NCBI GenBank assembly: GCA_021780275.1
Contig: JAJXZC010000340.1
Coordinates: 1 to 5,790 of the forward strand
DNA: 5,790 nucleotides
Direction of reading: 5' to 3'
DNA from: Pseudomonadota bacterium
GTDB lineage: Bacteria > Pseudomonadota > Alphaproteobacteria > Parvibaculales > Parvibaculaceae
A program made the position numbers and the translations under genes. The notes beneath the pieces were generated by a model. The model searched no databases. It was not told where the DNA came from and was given only the letters and a program-made list of their open reading frames with translations. Positions 5,562 to 5,790 of the stretch are shown piece by piece. Positions within the stretch are counted from its first letter, which is position 1; every line of letters starts with the position of its first letter.

Positions 5562-5790
5562 TCAAGCCGCCTTCTGGCGCAATTGATCCGCGGCCGCATA
5601 ACTCGGACGCGACCGCATGCGCGCAAGCCATGCGCTTGCCAACCTCGCATGCGCCAGCGCCTCGGCGCCTTCGGGCGTAAGGCTGGCGAGATGGAGATGC
5701 GGAAAGAGGAAACAATCGGCGATGCTGATTTCCTCGCCCGCAAGAAAAGGATGCGAGGCAAGTTCCCGGTCGTCTTCTTCGACAATTCCG
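5562..5790 (-). CDS. Glutathione S-transferase, C-terminal domain (5' part outside the window)
   Basis: Reading the minus strand from 5789 to the TGA at 5562-5564 gives 75 residues with no internal stop. They match the helical C-terminal domain of glutathione S-transferases: HPFLAGEEISIADCFLFP at visible residues 13-30 contains the Ser22-Ile-Ala-Asp25 N-capping box at the start of helix 6, a hallmark of the GST fold, and AWLARMRSRPSY at 53-64 is the usual tryptophan and Arg-Pro ending. The glutathione-binding thioredoxin-like domain lies beyond the right edge, so class, catalytic residue and substrate are unknown. Likely role is glutathione conjugation or reduction in detoxification. The gene ends tail to tail with the ABM gene. 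Confidence 0.85.
   Translation of the reverse strand, partial: GIVEEDDRELASHPFLAGEEISIADCFLFPHLHLASLTPEGAEALAHARLASAWLARMRSRPSYAAADQLRQKAA
5568..5579. repeat. Short hairpin near the tail-to-tail junction
   Basis: CGCC (5568-5571) and GGCG (5576-5579) flank a TTCT loop, 10 bp past the ABM stop and inside the last codons of the GST gene. The stem is only 4 bp and no T-run follows on the + strand, so it is at best a weak terminator for the rlmN-ABM message. Confidence 0.15.

Overview
The window is GC-rich chromosomal DNA from a Gram-negative bacterium, most likely an alphaproteobacterium of the Hyphomicrobiales/Rhizobiales type. Pointers are strong third-position G/C bias, an IalB-family exported protein beside rlmN, and the style of the quinone-oxidoreductase-like and antibiotic-monooxygenase-like proteins. 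The overall look resembles Parvibaculum-type genomes, but that placement is impression, not a search result. There are no rRNA or tRNA genes, IS elements, CRISPR repeats or phage genes. Coding density is high.

Layout. (1) At 1-75 the last 24 codons of a + strand gene end in a coiled coil and run 25 bp into the 3' end of the next gene, which lies on the other strand. (2) 51-3089 is a three-gene minus-strand run, probably one operon, read in the order: zinc-independent NADPH:quinone oxidoreductase-like MDR protein; membrane-anchored SGNH-fold protein; beta-lactamase-fold serine hydrolase (EstB / family VIII esterase type). Each has a good Shine-Dalgarno site and the gaps are about 40 bp. (3) 3090-3309 is a 220-bp divergent intergenic region with a GC-rich dyad and a seven-G tract. 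(4) 3310-5558 on the + strand carries an IalB-family exported protein, then rlmN, then a small ABM-domain protein 40 bp after rlmN. (5) At 5562-5790 is the C-terminal part of a minus-strand glutathione S-transferase, tail to tail with the ABM gene and only 3 bp away.

Most genes are familiar. RlmN methylates 23S rRNA A2503 (and tRNA A37 in some bacteria) and has all its Fe-S and catalytic cysteines. The quinone oxidoreductase-like protein, ABM protein and GST suggest general redox or electrophile handling, but nothing ties them into one defined pathway.

The most unusual item is the SGNH-fold protein at 1324-2046. It keeps the framework of the family (FVG-x3-VRxW, RGFGG, DGLxLNEKGY), yet the nucleophile Ser, oxyanion Asn and general-base His positions all carry other residues (Asp, Ala, Ser). 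The reading frame is intact, so it looks like a maintained, membrane-tethered pseudoenzyme. I saw no clear sign of a wholly new multi-gene system.
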